Below are positions 45,646 through 55,957 of a DNA stretch of 64,000 nucleotides, in pieces. Position 1 is the first letter of the stretch. Every line of letters begins with the position of its first letter. The notes beneath the pieces were generated by a model, which saw only the letters and a program-made list of their open reading frames with translations, was not told where the DNA came from and ran no database searches. The stretch covers positions 1,798,001 to 1,862,000 of the forward strand of contig NZ_JADPQG010000001.1 in NCBI RefSeq assembly GCF_015687175.1, read 5' to 3'. Origin of the DNA: Reinekea sp. G2M2-21. GTDB taxonomy: Bacteria; Pseudomonadota; Gammaproteobacteria; Pseudomonadales; Natronospirillaceae. The position numbers were made by a program, and so were the translations under genes.

Positions 45646-46350
45646 TCAATTTTCGGTGACAATTAACGGAGGCTCCTGGCGATGTTGCGGCAAAGGCCAA
45701 TAGCGTGTTCGAATCGTCTGACCTTCCGTTGCAAACAGCAGCTGATTTAACAATGTCTCCCGCGCAACAGAAAGTGCACCTTTAACCTCATGGTTTAGCT
45801 GCCCTGCAGCAATGATCTGATGGCCAAGATAGCGGCCACGGTTGTCGGCGACAAAGCCCCCACCCGGTTGAAAGGAATAAGCCTCAATATCTATGAGCGC
45901 TTGCCCTTGGGCATCGTGCTGGTAATCGATTCCCAGACCTAAGCAATCCAATAGTCTCATTTCAAAGAAGCGCATAACAGCCTGCGTCTTATGTGGTAAG
46001 CAAAGCTGCATCAGGGTACTGATATAGCAACCGAACAAACTCAAGTCTGCAATATCGATAGGCAATAACTGATAGATTAACTCATTGATGTAGAGAGTGA
46101 AGTAGGATTCTCTAGGTTGCGAAATCAACAGAGGCTGTTGGTATCGGAACCCACTGGCGACATACCCGGTTTTACAGGGTTTAATCTTCAGCTCGAACTG
46201 ACGCGCGAACTCGGGTGGCTGTGTTTTCAATAAACAATGAATCTTACCCTTTTCCGCCGTGAAAAAAACACACGAAAAGTGATACTCGCCGATGGGAGTT
46301 GCGTAAATGAGAAACCCACTGACAGTTTCTGCCCGAGCCGCCAACCTCAT
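45646..46350 (-). CDS. recO: DNA repair protein RecO
   Basis: This 234-residue RecFOR-pathway protein loads RecA at gaps. The N-terminal OB-fold is visible (about 10-75, FLIYATPIGEYHFSCVFF), and the C-terminal helical part contains MRFFEMRLLDCLGLGIDY, the usual RecO motif. Length matches. It is 2 bp after era and 11 bp before acpS. The sequence diverges at the C-terminus, which is common in RecO. Confidence 0.92.
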   Translation of the reverse strand: MRLAARAETVSGFLIYATPIGEYHFSCVFFTAEKGKIHCLLKTQPPEFARQFELKIKPCKTGYVASGFRYQQPLLISQPRESYFTLYINELIYQLLPIDIADLSLFGCYISTLMQLCLPHKTQAVMRFFEMRLLDCLGLGIDYQHDAQGQALIDIEAYSFQPGGGFVADNRGRYLGHQIIAAGQLNHEVKGALSVARETLLNQLLFATEGQTIRTRYWPLPQHRQEPPLIVTEN

Positions 46351-46352
46351 AA

Positions 46353-47261
46353 TCAGTCGTCGAAATAGCCCAGGCTTTTTAACGCTCGATCATCGTCGGC
46401 CCAACCACCTTTCACTTTCACCCAGAGGTTCAACATAACCTTGGCTTCAAAGAGGTTTTCCATATCGATTCTTGCTTCTTGGCCAACTTTTTTAATGCGA
46501 GCACCTTTGTCACCAATGACGATTCGCTTTTGACCAGAACGTTCGACAAGGATCAGACCATGGATATGTAATATTCTGTCTTCAAACTTGAACTGCTCGA
46601 TTTCCACAGCCGTCGAATAAGGCAGCTCCGCACCCAACTGGCGCATGATTTTTTCACGGATAATTTCGGCAGCCATGAAACGCTGACTTTTATCGGTGAT
46701 TTGATCTTCTGGAAAATGAAACAGACCTTTCGGCATGGAAGCCGTCAACACAGCCAATAATGTGTCCAGATTATGACCCTGTAGAGCAGATACTGGAATG
46801 ACATCCTTGAAGGTAAATTTCTCGCTGACCTGCTCAATATGAGGCAACAACGATTGCTTATTATCCAGGTGATCTACTTTGTTGATCACCAGAATAACCG
46901 GTGCCTTAACACGTTTGAGTTTGTCGAGTACCCATTGGTCTTCGTCTGTCCATACGGTCCGGTCAACTACCATCAAAACCGCATCAACATCGGCCAGCGC
47001 ATTGTCTGCCGCCTTGTTCATAACCCGGTTAATCGCCTTTTCCTGACCTCGGTGCATACCAGGTGTATCCACAAAAACCATTTGTGTTTTTTCTTCCGTC
47101 CAGATACCCATTATTTGATGTCGGGTCGTCTGAGGCTTGCGGGAGGTGATCGATATCTTTTGCCCGAGAATATGATTCATCAACGTTGACTTGCCAACAT
47201 TAGGGCGACCAACGATAGCAACAAAGCCACATTGGGTATCAATAGAGAAGTGTTCAGTCAT
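46353..47261 (-). CDS. era: GTPase Era
   Basis: This 302-residue GTPase binds 16S rRNA 3' end in 30S maturation. P-loop [13 protein letters not shown] is at residues 18-30, DTPGMHRGQ and NKVDHL follow, and the KH domain near the C-terminus has [22 protein letters not shown]. Length is canonical. The start overlaps the rnc stop by 8 bases (ATGACTGA) and the stop is 2 bp before recO. Confidence 0.97.
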   Translation of the reverse strand: MTEHFSIDTQCGFVAIVGRPNVGKSTLMNHILGQKISITSRKPQTTRHQIMGIWTEEKTQMVFVDTPGMHRGQEKAINRVMNKAADNALADVDAVLMVVDRTVWTDEDQWVLDKLKRVKAPVILVINKVDHLDNKQSLLPHIEQVSEKFTFKDVIPVSALQGHNLDTLLAVLTASMPKGLFHFPEDQITDKSQRFMAAEIIREKIMRQLGAELPYSTAVEIEQFKFEDRILHIHGLILVERSGQKRIVIGDKGARIKKVGQEARIDMENLFEAKVMLNLWVKVKGGWADDDRALKSLGYFDD

Positions 47262-47937
47262 GTTTTTCGCCTAATGCTTTTAATGCTGCGTGCGCAGCTT
47301 CCTGTTCAGCCATACGCCGACTACTGCCGATGCCCTCGAAGGGCTGGTCTTTGGACTCAACGCTGCAGTGAACGGTAAATTGTTGCTGATGTGCTTCGCC
47401 GGAGATTTGAGTCACCTGATAATCCGGCAAAGGCATGCGACGTGCCTGCAGAAACTCCTGCAGCCGGGTTTTAGAATCCTTAATGTTCTCTTTAAGATCC
47501 AGATTTTGCAGACGCTGCTCGTACCACCCCAACAACACTCGTTGAGACGTGGCCAGATCAGCATCAATACTGACCGCACCTATGATGGCCTCAACCGCAT
47601 CCGCTAGAATGCTGTCGCGCCGAAAGCCGCCACTTTTTAATTCGCCACTGCCTAATTTGAGAAAATCACCAAGATTGAACTCTCGACCAATTTCGGCCAG
47701 AGTATCCCCTTTCACCAAGTGTGCTCGCAGCCGAGACATCTGCCCTTCTTTTGCATTGGGAAACTGCTCGAACAAAGCCTGCGCGATCGTGCAATTCAGA
47801 ATAGCATCACCCAGAAACTCAAGTCGTTCGTTGTTCTTACGGGAAAAACTGCGGTGTGACAGCGCCTGTTCCAGCAAACCCTCATCTTTAAACTGATAGC
47901 CGATACTGGCAATTAACCGAAAATACTTAGAAGCCAA
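47254..47937 (-). CDS. rnc: Ribonuclease III
   Basis: This 227-residue double-stranded RNA endonuclease processes rRNA and mRNA. The catalytic RNase III signature [14 protein letters not shown] is at about residues 36-49. The C-terminal dsRBD (about 152-224) contains [20 protein letters not shown] and ends [16 protein letters not shown]. It is 2 bp after DUF4845 and overlaps era by 8 bases, typical of the lepB-rnc-era-recO cluster. Confidence 0.97.
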   Translation of the reverse strand: MASKYFRLIASIGYQFKDEGLLEQALSHRSFSRKNNERLEFLGDAILNCTIAQALFEQFPNAKEGQMSRLRAHLVKGDTLAEIGREFNLGDFLKLGSGELKSGGFRRDSILADAVEAIIGAVSIDADLATSQRVLLGWYEQRLQNLDLKENIKDSKTRLQEFLQARRMPLPDYQVTQISGEAHQQQFTVHCSVESKDQPFEGIGSSRRMAEQEAAHAALKALGEKHD

Positions 47938-47939
47938 CG

Positions 47940-48305
47940 TTATAACTCATAATTTTCATGAAACATCATGACCACATCAACATTACCAAACAAATGCACC
48001 CGTTTTTCATACTCTAAAATGATGGTAATAGGGTCTTTACGCTTATCAATTTTTAGATCTGTCTTCAGATTCATCTGAATCTGATTAATATCCATGTTTT
48101 TCTGCAATCGATCTTTGAAGTCAATCTCAGAAAAACGTGAACTGGTTTGTCCCTCTAGCGAGGTTTTAATCATTTTGTCCAATGTATAATGGTCGAAATA
48201 ACGACCGGACATCTTAATGGTTAATAAACCGAAAAAGATAACGAGAAAAGCGAGCAGAGCCACACCAATAAGTGAAAGCCCCTGTTGGCGTCGTAAACTT
48301 TTCAT
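47940..48305 (-). CDS. DUF4845 family membrane-anchored protein
   Basis: This 121-residue protein has an N-terminal transmembrane helix (about 11-32, [19 protein letters not shown]) and a soluble domain typical of the DUF4845 proteins found between lepB and rnc in many gammaproteobacteria. Its function is not known. Position is conserved. The start region [14 protein letters not shown] resembles type IV pilin-like leaders, but no pilin body is seen. Confidence 0.85.
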   Translation of the reverse strand: MKSLRRQQGLSLIGVALLAFLVIFFGLLTIKMSGRYFDHYTLDKMIKTSLEGQTSSRFSEIDFKDRLQKNMDINQIQMNLKTDLKIDKRKDPITIILEYEKRVHLFGNVDVVMMFHENYEL

Positions 48306-48324
48306 AACACACCTATTTTAATCA

Positions 48325-49374
48325 TTATTGGATTCGACCTGCACGGGAAAAACTCGGGTAAAACCCTTCCCAATGCATCCATATCACGAAAGCTTCGCCC
48401 AGAATGGCATTTTCGTCAACAAAACCCCAGTAACGGCTGTCGAAGCTGCTATCGCGGTTGTCTCCCATAGCAATGAATTTACCTTCCGGAATCACGACCC
48501 CTTCTAGAGGAATCCACCCTTTCTGTCGGGTACCTGTGCCAACGTATGCACTCTGATAAATAAGATGCTCTCGCCCATCCAGATACTCGGTATAAAGCTT
48601 GTACTGCCCTTCATCATCTGTCGCCGAATTCAAATATTCTGTGGCGACCACCTTACCATTGATACGCAAAATGCTACGGTTGTAATCAAACTGAACCAGA
48701 TCACCGGGAACACCGACAACTCGTTTGATGAAGTTCTTATCGGGTTCGTGGGGAGGCTTAAAAACGATAACATCACCCCGTTCAGGTTGAGCAACCGGAA
48801 TAATGATATTGTTGGTGATCGGCATACGGATACCATATGCAAAACGGTTGACCAGAATAAAGTCACTGATTTCCAGAGTTGGCTTCATGGATCCGGATGG
48901 AATCTGGAAAGGTTCAACCAGAAAACTTCGCAATAGAAACACGAAAACCAGTATTGGAAAAAAAGCCCGACTGTTTTCGATCAATCCGGGCTCCAAGGTC
49001 GCCGTATCCGTCTTTTCGTCAAATTCAGGGATTTCAGCGACTGCCCGTTGCAGGATACCAGTACGCGTATTCTTGGTTAAAAGCCGGTCAACCATCCAAA
49101 CAATACCTGTAAAGACCGTTGCCCCGATCATTAATAGTGCAAAATCGAATCCCTGACTGATAATCTGGTAGATGAGATACCCTATCCCGGCGACCAAGCC
49201 ATAGCCTAAGCCTTTCTCTAAGGAAGTCGATTGAAACACCGACTTCAATAAATCCATATTCAAACCAGTACTTGGCTCAATGCTCAGCAATCGCTCACGG
49301 TAACTTTTAAAAACAAGAACCGTCAGCACTGCTCCTAACAGTAAAACCAATGCCGATAAAAAATACAAACTCAT
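48325..49374 (-). CDS. lepB: Signal peptidase I
   Basis: This 349-residue inner-membrane protease removes signal peptides. Catalytic Ser162 (in PFQIPSGSMKPTL) and Lys217 (in NFIKRVVGVPGD) are present, along with the conserved GDVIVFKPP and GDNRDSSFDSRYWGFV. Several N-terminal hydrophobic segments exist (about 4-22, 60-95 and 138-152), making it a little longer than E. coli LepB (324). It is followed by DUF4845 and rnc and preceded by lepA. Confidence 0.96.
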   Translation of the reverse strand: MSLYFLSALVLLLGAVLTVLVFKSYRERLLSIEPSTGLNMDLLKSVFQSTSLEKGLGYGLVAGIGYLIYQIISQGFDFALLMIGATVFTGIVWMVDRLLTKNTRTGILQRAVAEIPEFDEKTDTATLEPGLIENSRAFFPILVFVFLLRSFLVEPFQIPSGSMKPTLEISDFILVNRFAYGIRMPITNNIIIPVAQPERGDVIVFKPPHEPDKNFIKRVVGVPGDLVQFDYNRSILRINGKVVATEYLNSATDDEGQYKLYTEYLDGREHLIYQSAYVGTGTRQKGWIPLEGVVIPEGKFIAMGDNRDSSFDSRYWGFVDENAILGEAFVIWMHWEGFYPSFSRAGRIQ

Positions 49375-49502
49375 CCTGACTCCCTATAATTTCGCGCCGA
49401 TTTAGCGTTTTAGCCCATCATTCCAGACAATTTAACCTGCCCTGAGTGCCCTAGGTCATTTATACCAATCGCATCCGAATTCTTTACACGATAACGCGAC
49501 GA

Positions 49503-51305
49503 CTAGTTATCAACCTTTAATACAGCCAAAAACGCATCCTGAGGGATCGAAACGGAACCGACTTGCTTCATGCGCTTTTTACCTTCTTTCTGCTTCTGTA
49601 ATAGTTTCTTCTTGCGAGAAACGTCGCCACCATAACATTTTGCAGTTACGTTCTTGCGCAGAGCTTTTACAGTTGTGCGGGCGACCACGTTGTTACCAAC
49701 CGCTGCCTGAATGGCGACATCAAACATCTGTCTTGGAATTAGCTCTTTCATCTTCTCACACAGACTACGCCCCCGACGTTGAATCAAATCCGAGTGCATA
49801 ATGATGGCTAACGCATCAACACGATCACCGTTGACCAGCACGTCCAAGCGAGTTAAGCGAGCGTCTTCAAATCGGTCGAAGGAAAAATCAAGAGAAGCAA
49901 AGCCACGGCTGACCGATTTCAAACGGTCAAAGAAATCCAACACAACTTCAGCCATCGGCAAGTCATAGGTTAATGAAACCTGACCACCAACGTATTGCAT
50001 GTCTTTCTGTATGCCCCGCTTTTCAATACACAGCGTAATAACGTTGCCAACATAATCCTGAGGCACCAGGATATTGGCACGTACAATAGGCTCACGGAAT
50101 TCTTGAATGTTATTTACAGCAGGCAGCTTCGACGGGTTATCGACGTACAACACAGTACCATCGGTCTTCAGTATTTCATAAACCACCGTTGGTGCTGTGG
50201 TAATCAGGTCGAGGTCGTATTCTCGCTCGAGTCGTTCCTGGATGATTTCCATGTGCAGCATGCCAAGAAAGCCACATCGGAAGCCAAACCCTAGAGCATC
50301 TGAACTTTCAGGCTCGTAAAACAGAGAAGCATCGTTAAGCGACAATTTTTCCAGTGCGTCCCGGAAGTCTTCGTAATCATCCGAACTGACAGGGAACAAG
50401 CCAGCGTAAACCTGTGGTTTAACTTTTTTAAAGCCCGGCAGTTGCTCCACCTCTGGGGTCGTCGCATGGGTTATGGTATCGCCCACTGGGGCGCCCTTAA
50501 TTTCTTTGATGGACGCGCAGATGAATCCAACTTCTCCGGCTTTAAGTTCTTTGGTTTCCGTCATCTTTGGCGTAAAAATACCCAATCGGTCCACCACGTG
50601 GCTTCGACCGGTACTTTTAACCATAATCTTATCACCTTTACGCAAGGTACCGTTTTTAACCCGAACCAATGAAACAATGCCCAAGTAGTTATCAAACCAT
50701 GAATCGATAATAAGCGCCTGCAACTTGCCGTTTAAGTCACCAACCGGAGGTGGCACCGAGCGAACAATCTCTTCCAGGGCGTCTTCGATACCAATACCAC
50801 TCTTTGCGGAAGCGCGAACAGCATCGTGCGCTTCGATCCCAATAATTTCTTCAATTTCCGCAGCAACCCGTTCTGGTTCGGCTTGCGGTAAATCCATCTT
50901 GTTCAGAATCGGGATAACTTCCAACCCCTGTTCAATCGCGGTATAGCAGTTGGCAACCGATTGTGCTTCAACGCCCTGAGCGGCATCTACAACCAACAAT
51001 GCCCCTTCACAGGCTGATAACGAACGGGAAACCTCGTAGGCAAAGTCAACGTGCCCTGGGGTGTCAATGAAGTTAAACTGATAGGTTTTTCCATCTTTAG
51101 CCAGATAGTTCAATGTTACGCTCTGCGCCTTAATGGTAATGCCTCGCTCACGCTCAAGATCCATGGAATCCAGAACCTGGGCGGCCATTTCACGATCGGC
51201 CAGACCTCCACAATGCTGAATAAAGCGATCAGCCAAGGTAGATTTACCATGATCGATATGGGCAATAATGGAAAAATTGCGGATATGAGATAAATCGCTG
51301 CTCAC
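49503..51305 (-). CDS. lepA: Elongation factor 4 (LepA)
   Basis: This 600-residue translational GTPase helps ribosome assembly or back-translocation. It starts [19 protein letters not shown] and has [24 protein letters not shown] and NKMDLP. The C-terminal LepA-specific domain contains [25 protein letters not shown]. Length matches. It lies between the DegP/MucD-like protease and lepB, the conserved order. Confidence 0.98.
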   Translation of the reverse strand: MSSDLSHIRNFSIIAHIDHGKSTLADRFIQHCGGLADREMAAQVLDSMDLERERGITIKAQSVTLNYLAKDGKTYQFNFIDTPGHVDFAYEVSRSLSACEGALLVVDAAQGVEAQSVANCYTAIEQGLEVIPILNKMDLPQAEPERVAAEIEEIIGIEAHDAVRASAKSGIGIEDALEEIVRSVPPPVGDLNGKLQALIIDSWFDNYLGIVSLVRVKNGTLRKGDKIMVKSTGRSHVVDRLGIFTPKMTETKELKAGEVGFICASIKEIKGAPVGDTITHATTPEVEQLPGFKKVKPQVYAGLFPVSSDDYEDFRDALEKLSLNDASLFYEPESSDALGFGFRCGFLGMLHMEIIQERLEREYDLDLITTAPTVVYEILKTDGTVLYVDNPSKLPAVNNIQEFREPIVRANILVPQDYVGNVITLCIEKRGIQKDMQYVGGQVSLTYDLPMAEVVLDFFDRLKSVSRGFASLDFSFDRFEDARLTRLDVLVNGDRVDALAIIMHSDLIQRRGRSLCEKMKELIPRQMFDVAIQAAVGNNVVARTTVKALRKNVTAKCYGGDVSRKKKLLQKQKEGKKRMKQVGSVSIPQDAFLAVLKVDN

Positions 51306-51478
51306 GTATCAACTTCACTTGCTAAAAAATGGGGCCGCGAGTTTAAACTATTTGCGCAGGGAACACTATCCGGTGCCGGGTGCAAAGCACCGGTTTAAAT
51401 GCAAATAATCGGAAATGACGGTCAAGTCGTCAGGTCGAGGTTGCCAGCACCCACAAAGGCGCTGACAACCTCTATCAA

Positions 51479-52855
51479 TTAACGGATAGGAATAGCGAGA
51501 TAGACGATATTGTCACCCCGTAAAATGCGCACCGCCACGGCGCCATTCTCCGGCAACTCGGACACTATGCGATCAAAATCACTCTTATCTCGCACAAATT
51601 CGTTTCGCATCATAGTGATAACATCACCTTGTCTCATACCTGCACTCTTCGCCGGCCCTTCCAACAGCTGATCGACCTGAACGCCGTTTCGAGAACCTAC
51701 GTCACTGACAATAATATTCAGCGGGTTATCAGCTTTTGGCAACGTTGTATCCGAAGCCACGATCGAGTCTTCATCCAATACACCAATGGCTACCGTCAGT
51801 TTAATCGTCTTACCATTACGGATGACTTTTACCGGAACTTTGTCCCCTGGATGAACCACGCCGACCAATGGAGGCAAGTCAGATGAACGGCGTACTTCTT
51901 TACCATTAAACTCGATCAACACATCATCTGCCTGGATACCTGCTTGCTCAGCAGGGCTACCATCAAATACACGGGCTATCAGTGCACCATCCGCCCTATC
52001 CAAGCCCATAGAGCGGGCCAACTCAATATCATCATTGAACGGTGGGTACATTTCGACACCCAGCCATCCACGCTGAACCGTACCAGTCTCTTTCAACTGT
52101 TCCGCAACGTTTAAAGCAATATTGATTGGGATTGCGAAAGACACACCCATGAAACCTCCTGATCGGGTGTAAATCTGGGAATTGATACCCACGACTTCCC
52201 CTTTCATATTAAACAACGGGCCACCAGAGTTCCCAGGGTTAATAGGAACATCCGTCTGCAAAAACGGCACATAGCGATCATTACCACCCAACGCTCGACC
52301 TTTCGCGCTGACGATCCCCTTGGTGACGCTGTACTCGAAATTAAAGGGAGAACCAATGGCCAGTACCCACTCGCCAACTTTAACGGCATCACTGTCACCG
52401 AATTGAACGGCGGGCAAGCCAGTTGCGTCCACTTTTATCAAGGCGACATCGCTGCCCGGATCAGTACCAATCACTTCGGCTTTAAACTCATCGCCATTGG
52501 TCATTCGGACCTTTACTTCGTCAGCACCGTCAACGACGTGATTATTGGTCAAAATATAACCGTCTTCCGACATAATAAAACCGGAACCTAGTCCCTGACT
52601 GGGCTGTGGTTGGTTATATTGAAAATCATCCGGCAGTTGATCACCAAAAAAATACCGGAACAACTCTGGCACCTCTTGTGATTGACCGCCTTTGGTTTGC
52701 GCGGTCTTAGTGAACGTGCTGATTTTCACGACCGAGGGGGCGTTGACCTCAACCAGTTCGGTAAAGTCGGGCAGATTCACCTGCACCGCTTGAGAAAATG
52801 TACTGACTAACATCACCGCGGCGAGATAAACCGCGCTTAACCATTGCTGCTTCAT
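51479..52855 (-). CDS. Do-family periplasmic serine protease (MucD/DegP-like)
   Basis: This 458-residue exported HtrA protease degrades misfolded envelope proteins. Start is ATG 52855 after GGAGAAATTCAA; a longer frame to 52918 adds residues without signal character. Signal peptide is about 1-23. Catalytic triad H106 (LTNNHVVDG), D136 (GSDVALIK) and S210 (PGNSGGPL), with two PDZ domains after about 260 and 365. The linkage with rseA/rseB/rpoE suits the MucD role. Between rseC and this gene is an 83-bp gap. Confidence 0.93.
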   Translation of the reverse strand: MKQQWLSAVYLAAVMLVSTFSQAVQVNLPDFTELVEVNAPSVVKISTFTKTAQTKGGQSQEVPELFRYFFGDQLPDDFQYNQPQPSQGLGSGFIMSEDGYILTNNHVVDGADEVKVRMTNGDEFKAEVIGTDPGSDVALIKVDATGLPAVQFGDSDAVKVGEWVLAIGSPFNFEYSVTKGIVSAKGRALGGNDRYVPFLQTDVPINPGNSGGPLFNMKGEVVGINSQIYTRSGGFMGVSFAIPINIALNVAEQLKETGTVQRGWLGVEMYPPFNDDIELARSMGLDRADGALIARVFDGSPAEQAGIQADDVLIEFNGKEVRRSSDLPPLVGVVHPGDKVPVKVIRNGKTIKLTVAIGVLDEDSIVASDTTLPKADNPLNIIVSDVGSRNGVQVDQLLEGPAKSAGMRQGDVITMMRNEFVRDKSDFDRIVSELPENGAVAVRILRGDNIVYLAIPIR

Positions 52856-52938
52856 TTGAATTTCTCCATGCAAAACCATACGCATCGGAGCTAAGAGTAC
52901 GGCGCTAAACCGCTTCACGCTGCCGCTTTACATCGGTT

Positions 52939-53424
52939 TTACACCTTCTCAGTAGCGCTTGACGCGATTAAGTCAGAGGCTTTACCAGGTGAAGACAATC
53001 GTAAAATCTGAGGCTCTAAAGCAGACATTTTTTTGGTGGGAAACTGACTAATCAGAACGTACCCCGCGACAAACGATAACGCCATCACCAACACTTGAAA
53101 CCCTTCATGCAGGCCAACTTGATTCGCCACAAACAATCCGAGAAAGGCAAAAAACAACGGGACCATATAAACCAGCATCGCGACACGTGAGACAGTATCG
53201 GCAGCCATTCCCAACTCCACAACATCGCCCACATTGGCCGGACCACTGTACGGCAACTGGAAATGATTCTTCTGCTGTTGGCGCTCTGTATCACCCCATT
53301 CCGCTAATACCGCCTGACCACAGCCCTGCTTGGCTTTACAGCTTTGACAGGCCGATGTTTTGAGCACTTCTACGATAAGTGCATTGTCCTGGGTGGCGAC
53401 CACTACGCCGGTTTCGGTCATCAT
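52939..53424 (-). CDS. rseC: RseC/MucC-like membrane protein
   Basis: This 161-residue protein has an N-terminal cysteine cluster (CQSCKAKQGCG near residue 27), two hydrophobic segments (about 85-103 and 110-132) and a short C-terminus. This is the layout of SoxR-reducing/RseC proteins (MucC of Pseudomonas). RseC in E. coli is in the rpoE-rseABC operon and affects SoxR reduction. Here a 223-bp gap separates it from rseB. Confidence 0.88.
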   Translation of the reverse strand: MMTETGVVVATQDNALIVEVLKTSACQSCKAKQGCGQAVLAEWGDTERQQQKNHFQLPYSGPANVGDVVELGMAADTVSRVAMLVYMVPLFFAFLGLFVANQVGLHEGFQVLVMALSFVAGYVLISQFPTKKMSALEPQILRLSSPGKASDLIASSATEKV

Positions 53425-53637
53425 GATTTTTTACACATATTGAATGGTTACCGTAAGACGCTTGTTCAATCCATTAGCATTATCGACAGTCAGAAGCCTG
53501 CGTGCAAATCGGGTGGTTGATCGTGTTGTTGAAACGACTTCTGGTTTGATGAAGTGTTACCGTATGAGGTCATCATGCCGACGTTTTTTGTTTAACGGTA
53601 CTCGGTGGAAACAGCACACGACTTAATGCAACCCATG

Positions 53638-53663
53638 CGATGCGAGCTTACAAACTCGCATCG
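53638..53663. repeat. Hairpin at the 3' end of rseB
   Basis: CGATGCGAG, 8-base spacer CTTACAAA, CTCGCATCG is a 9-bp inverted repeat that includes the rseB stop codon (53648). No T-run follows on the minus strand. It may protect the 3' end of the transcript or partly terminate before rseC. Confidence 0.55.
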
Positions 53664-54613
53664 GCAACGGACATGCCCCGAACAATTTGTTTGGCTGTGC
53701 TGACGGGTATTTCTCCAATAACGGTTACGGAGACACCATTTTCCGATTGCATCAGGGCGTTTGTAGCACCCATTTTAGCCAACGCGACCGGTAGTTTTCG
53801 GCTGTCGTCCTTTTCCAGAAAAATTGAAAAGCTGGCCAAACCATCCGAATAGGTTCGCTGCTCCATCCAACCGTTACCCATTTCTTTCCGAGAACTGCGC
53901 ATCAACAAGTAACCATCAGGCAGCCAAGTTAACCGCGTACTGAAACCTTGCTCAACCGGTGGCTCCGGTTCATTTCGGTAAACCGTTTGTCGGCGGGCAT
54001 TTTGATCATCCAACAAACTAGGCACCAATTCATCGGCCTGAATATCCACACCTAACTCGATTCGGGCAAACCGGAACTGTTCCAATACTTCGCCATCCAA
54101 ACCGATGATTTCAGATTGCAACAACAGATTTGTTTCTGTTTCCAACCAAAGGCGATGCCGGTACCGCCAATCATCGCCCACTAACTCAATAATGTGGGTC
54201 TGTAATCCGGCTACACGAGCCATCCCCAAGCTCACCGCTTTGTAATTCATTGCAATTCTGGACAGATCCAGAGCATTCACCTGAGAAAACGGCGCTGCCG
54301 GTACTGCATGACTTAGCGCATCCTCCGACCCCTCGGGATAAAAACAATCAACCCGGTCACCATCGCGGAGAACTTCCACCATGTCGCCATCAAGTTGCTT
54401 CAGCAATTCCGTGCTTTTGCCGAGCTCATAACGATGCACAACGTTATAGAGGCTGGAGTCATCACCTCGACGATGTAGATATTCTCCACGGTAATTCTGT
54501 TGTTGAAAGGCCTGACGCATCAAATCAAGTTGCTGCCATTCCATGGCCTGGACACTACTGAGCCCCGACCAAATCAACAGCGAAATCCAGCCAACAAACT
54601 TCATCGTTTTCAT
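53648..54613 (-). CDS. rseB: Sigma-E regulator RseB/MucB
   Basis: This 321-residue periplasmic protein binds RseA and lipoprotein- or LPS-like ligands, controlling degradation of the anti-sigma factor. Signal peptide about 1-23 from MKTMKFVGWISLLIW, an N-terminal lipid-binding fold (YRGEYLHRRGDDSSLYNVVHRYE region) and a C-terminal domain with STRLTWLPDGYLLMRSS. Start is ATG 54613, overlapping the rseA stop as ATGA. A frame to 54631 would run further into rseA. Confidence 0.94.
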   Translation of the reverse strand: MKTMKFVGWISLLIWSGLSSVQAMEWQQLDLMRQAFQQQNYRGEYLHRRGDDSSLYNVVHRYELGKSTELLKQLDGDMVEVLRDGDRVDCFYPEGSEDALSHAVPAAPFSQVNALDLSRIAMNYKAVSLGMARVAGLQTHIIELVGDDWRYRHRLWLETETNLLLQSEIIGLDGEVLEQFRFARIELGVDIQADELVPSLLDDQNARRQTVYRNEPEPPVEQGFSTRLTWLPDGYLLMRSSRKEMGNGWMEQRTYSDGLASFSIFLEKDDSRKLPVALAKMGATNALMQSENGVSVTVIGEIPVSTAKQIVRGMSVADASL

Positions 54614-55113
54614 TCCGAGGCCTCTACCCATTCCAAGTCAGCCGGCACCACAGCATGACCCGTCGTGAAAGAAGCCTGCTCTGCATGTTCACGCAAAAAC
54701 AAGTCCAAACGCTGTTGAGCCTCAAACTGTTGTTGCGCCAACTCGCTGCCTGCAATGGAGGCTTGCCCAGATGTGACAACGGCTTTTGCTACCTCAACAT
54801 CGGTGGTATTCGGTTGATTCAGGTTAACAACCGACACAACAACCATGGCGACAGCTGCAGCGATTCCGCCCTGCATCAACCGGAATCGGAATCGGGAAGC
54901 TTTTTCCGCCGGCGCCTGAACATCGGTATCGGTAAACTCCAGAGCGGTATCAACAATGACATCTCCCTGCATCCCTGCATGCACTTTGGATAAATCATGC
55001 CATTGATGCAGAGCCTCCGGATTTTCGCTCATCGTTTTTAGCATTCGCTGTATATCAAGCTCACTGGCTTCACCGTCCAGAAAAGCAGAAAAGGATTCAT
55101 GTGCTTTGGTCAT
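54610..55113 (-). CDS. rseA: Anti-sigma-E factor RseA/MucA
   Basis: This 167-residue single-pass membrane protein holds RpoE inactive. It starts with the sigma-binding segment ESFSAFLDGEASELDIQRMLK, then a cytoplasmic helix, a transmembrane segment at about 78-97 (MQGGIAAAVAMVVVSVVNL) and a periplasmic part to bind RseB. Length is typical. It starts 9 bp after rpoE and overlaps rseB. Confidence 0.95.
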   Translation of the reverse strand: MTKAHESFSAFLDGEASELDIQRMLKTMSENPEALHQWHDLSKVHAGMQGDVIVDTALEFTDTDVQAPAEKASRFRFRLMQGGIAAAVAMVVVSVVNLNQPNTTDVEVAKAVVTSGQASIAGSELAQQQFEAQQRLDLFLREHAEQASFTTGHAVVPADLEWVEASE

Positions 55114-55122
55114 ATTACTACC

Positions 55123-55734
55123 TCAAACCGATTCTAACTGGTCACGTCGGCCTAAACCCGACATTACCTGATGCAATTCATTCTCGATGGCTTCGCGTGC
55201 GCGGAAGATTCGGGACCGAACCGTGCCAATGGGTGTGTCCATAATTTCAGAAATATCCTGATAACTCATTCCGTCAAACTCGCGTAATGTCAGTGCTACC
55301 CGTAAATCTTCGGGCAAGGCCCGTAACGCTTGCTGCAAATGATCTTCAAGCTGAGCTCTGGCCAATAACCCGTCAGGGGTATCCTGTTCGCGCAGTTTGT
55401 CGGGCATATCAAAATGCCCCACATCATCAATGTCCTGTCCCCTATAGCTCGGTTTACGGCGCATCCCTTCAAGATGATTCTTGGCGGTGTTGGTGGCAAT
55501 GCGATATATCCAAGTGAAAAACGCACTGTCACCACGAAAATTATGCAACGCTCGGTAAGCCTTAATGAAAGACTCCTGAACTATGTCTTCAATGGCATCT
55601 GGCTCGAACACTAGTCGGGAAACTACCGATGCAACCTTGTGTTGGTATTTTAATACCAGCAGATCAAACGCCCTAGAATCTCCTTTCTGAGCTTTTTGAA
55701 CCAGCAGTAAATCTACATCTACTGTGTCGGACAT
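55123..55734 (-). CDS. rpoE: RNA polymerase sigma-E factor (AlgU/RpoE)
   Basis: This 203-residue ECF sigma factor directs envelope-stress transcription. Region 2 reads LVLKYQHKVASVVSRLVFEP and EDIVQESFIKAYRAL; region 4 has LPEDLRVALTLREFDG and IGTVRSRIFRAREAIE. Length and motifs fit RpoE/AlgU. It is divergent from nadB, with the conserved nadB-rpoE-rseA-rseB order. A possible autoregulated sigma-E promoter lies 35 bases upstream. Confidence 0.97.
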   Translation of the reverse strand: MSDTVDVDLLLVQKAQKGDSRAFDLLVLKYQHKVASVVSRLVFEPDAIEDIVQESFIKAYRALHNFRGDSAFFTWIYRIATNTAKNHLEGMRRKPSYRGQDIDDVGHFDMPDKLREQDTPDGLLARAQLEDHLQQALRALPEDLRVALTLREFDGMSYQDISEIMDTPIGTVRSRIFRAREAIENELHQVMSGLGRRDQLESV

Positions 55735-55768
55735 TCGGCAATACTCTTATCTGTAAAATAGGATGGCA

Positions 55769-55796
55769 TTGTGACTGGGCGAAACCCAAAAAGTTT
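55769..55796 (-). promoter_or_regulatory. Possible sigma-E autoregulated promoter of rpoE
   Basis: On the minus strand AAACTT (55796-55791) and TCACAA (55774-55769) are 16 bases apart. This resembles the RpoE/AlgU consensus GAACTT-N16-TCTGA. The -35 is a good match, the -10 is weaker. The start would be about 28 bases before the rpoE ATG. Evidence is sequence only. Confidence 0.45.
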
Positions 55797-55957
55797 CATC
55801 GGAGGCAAATATTAATCCTCTGACATCGCATCCCACCAAATTCAACACTGATTGAAATCAGCAATCCTCAGGATCGGAGACATGAAAGCGATGTAAAACC
55901 ATTCATTTCTCGATAAACTTTGTGCTCTCATTGCCTATTGTACCCAAGGATCACTTC

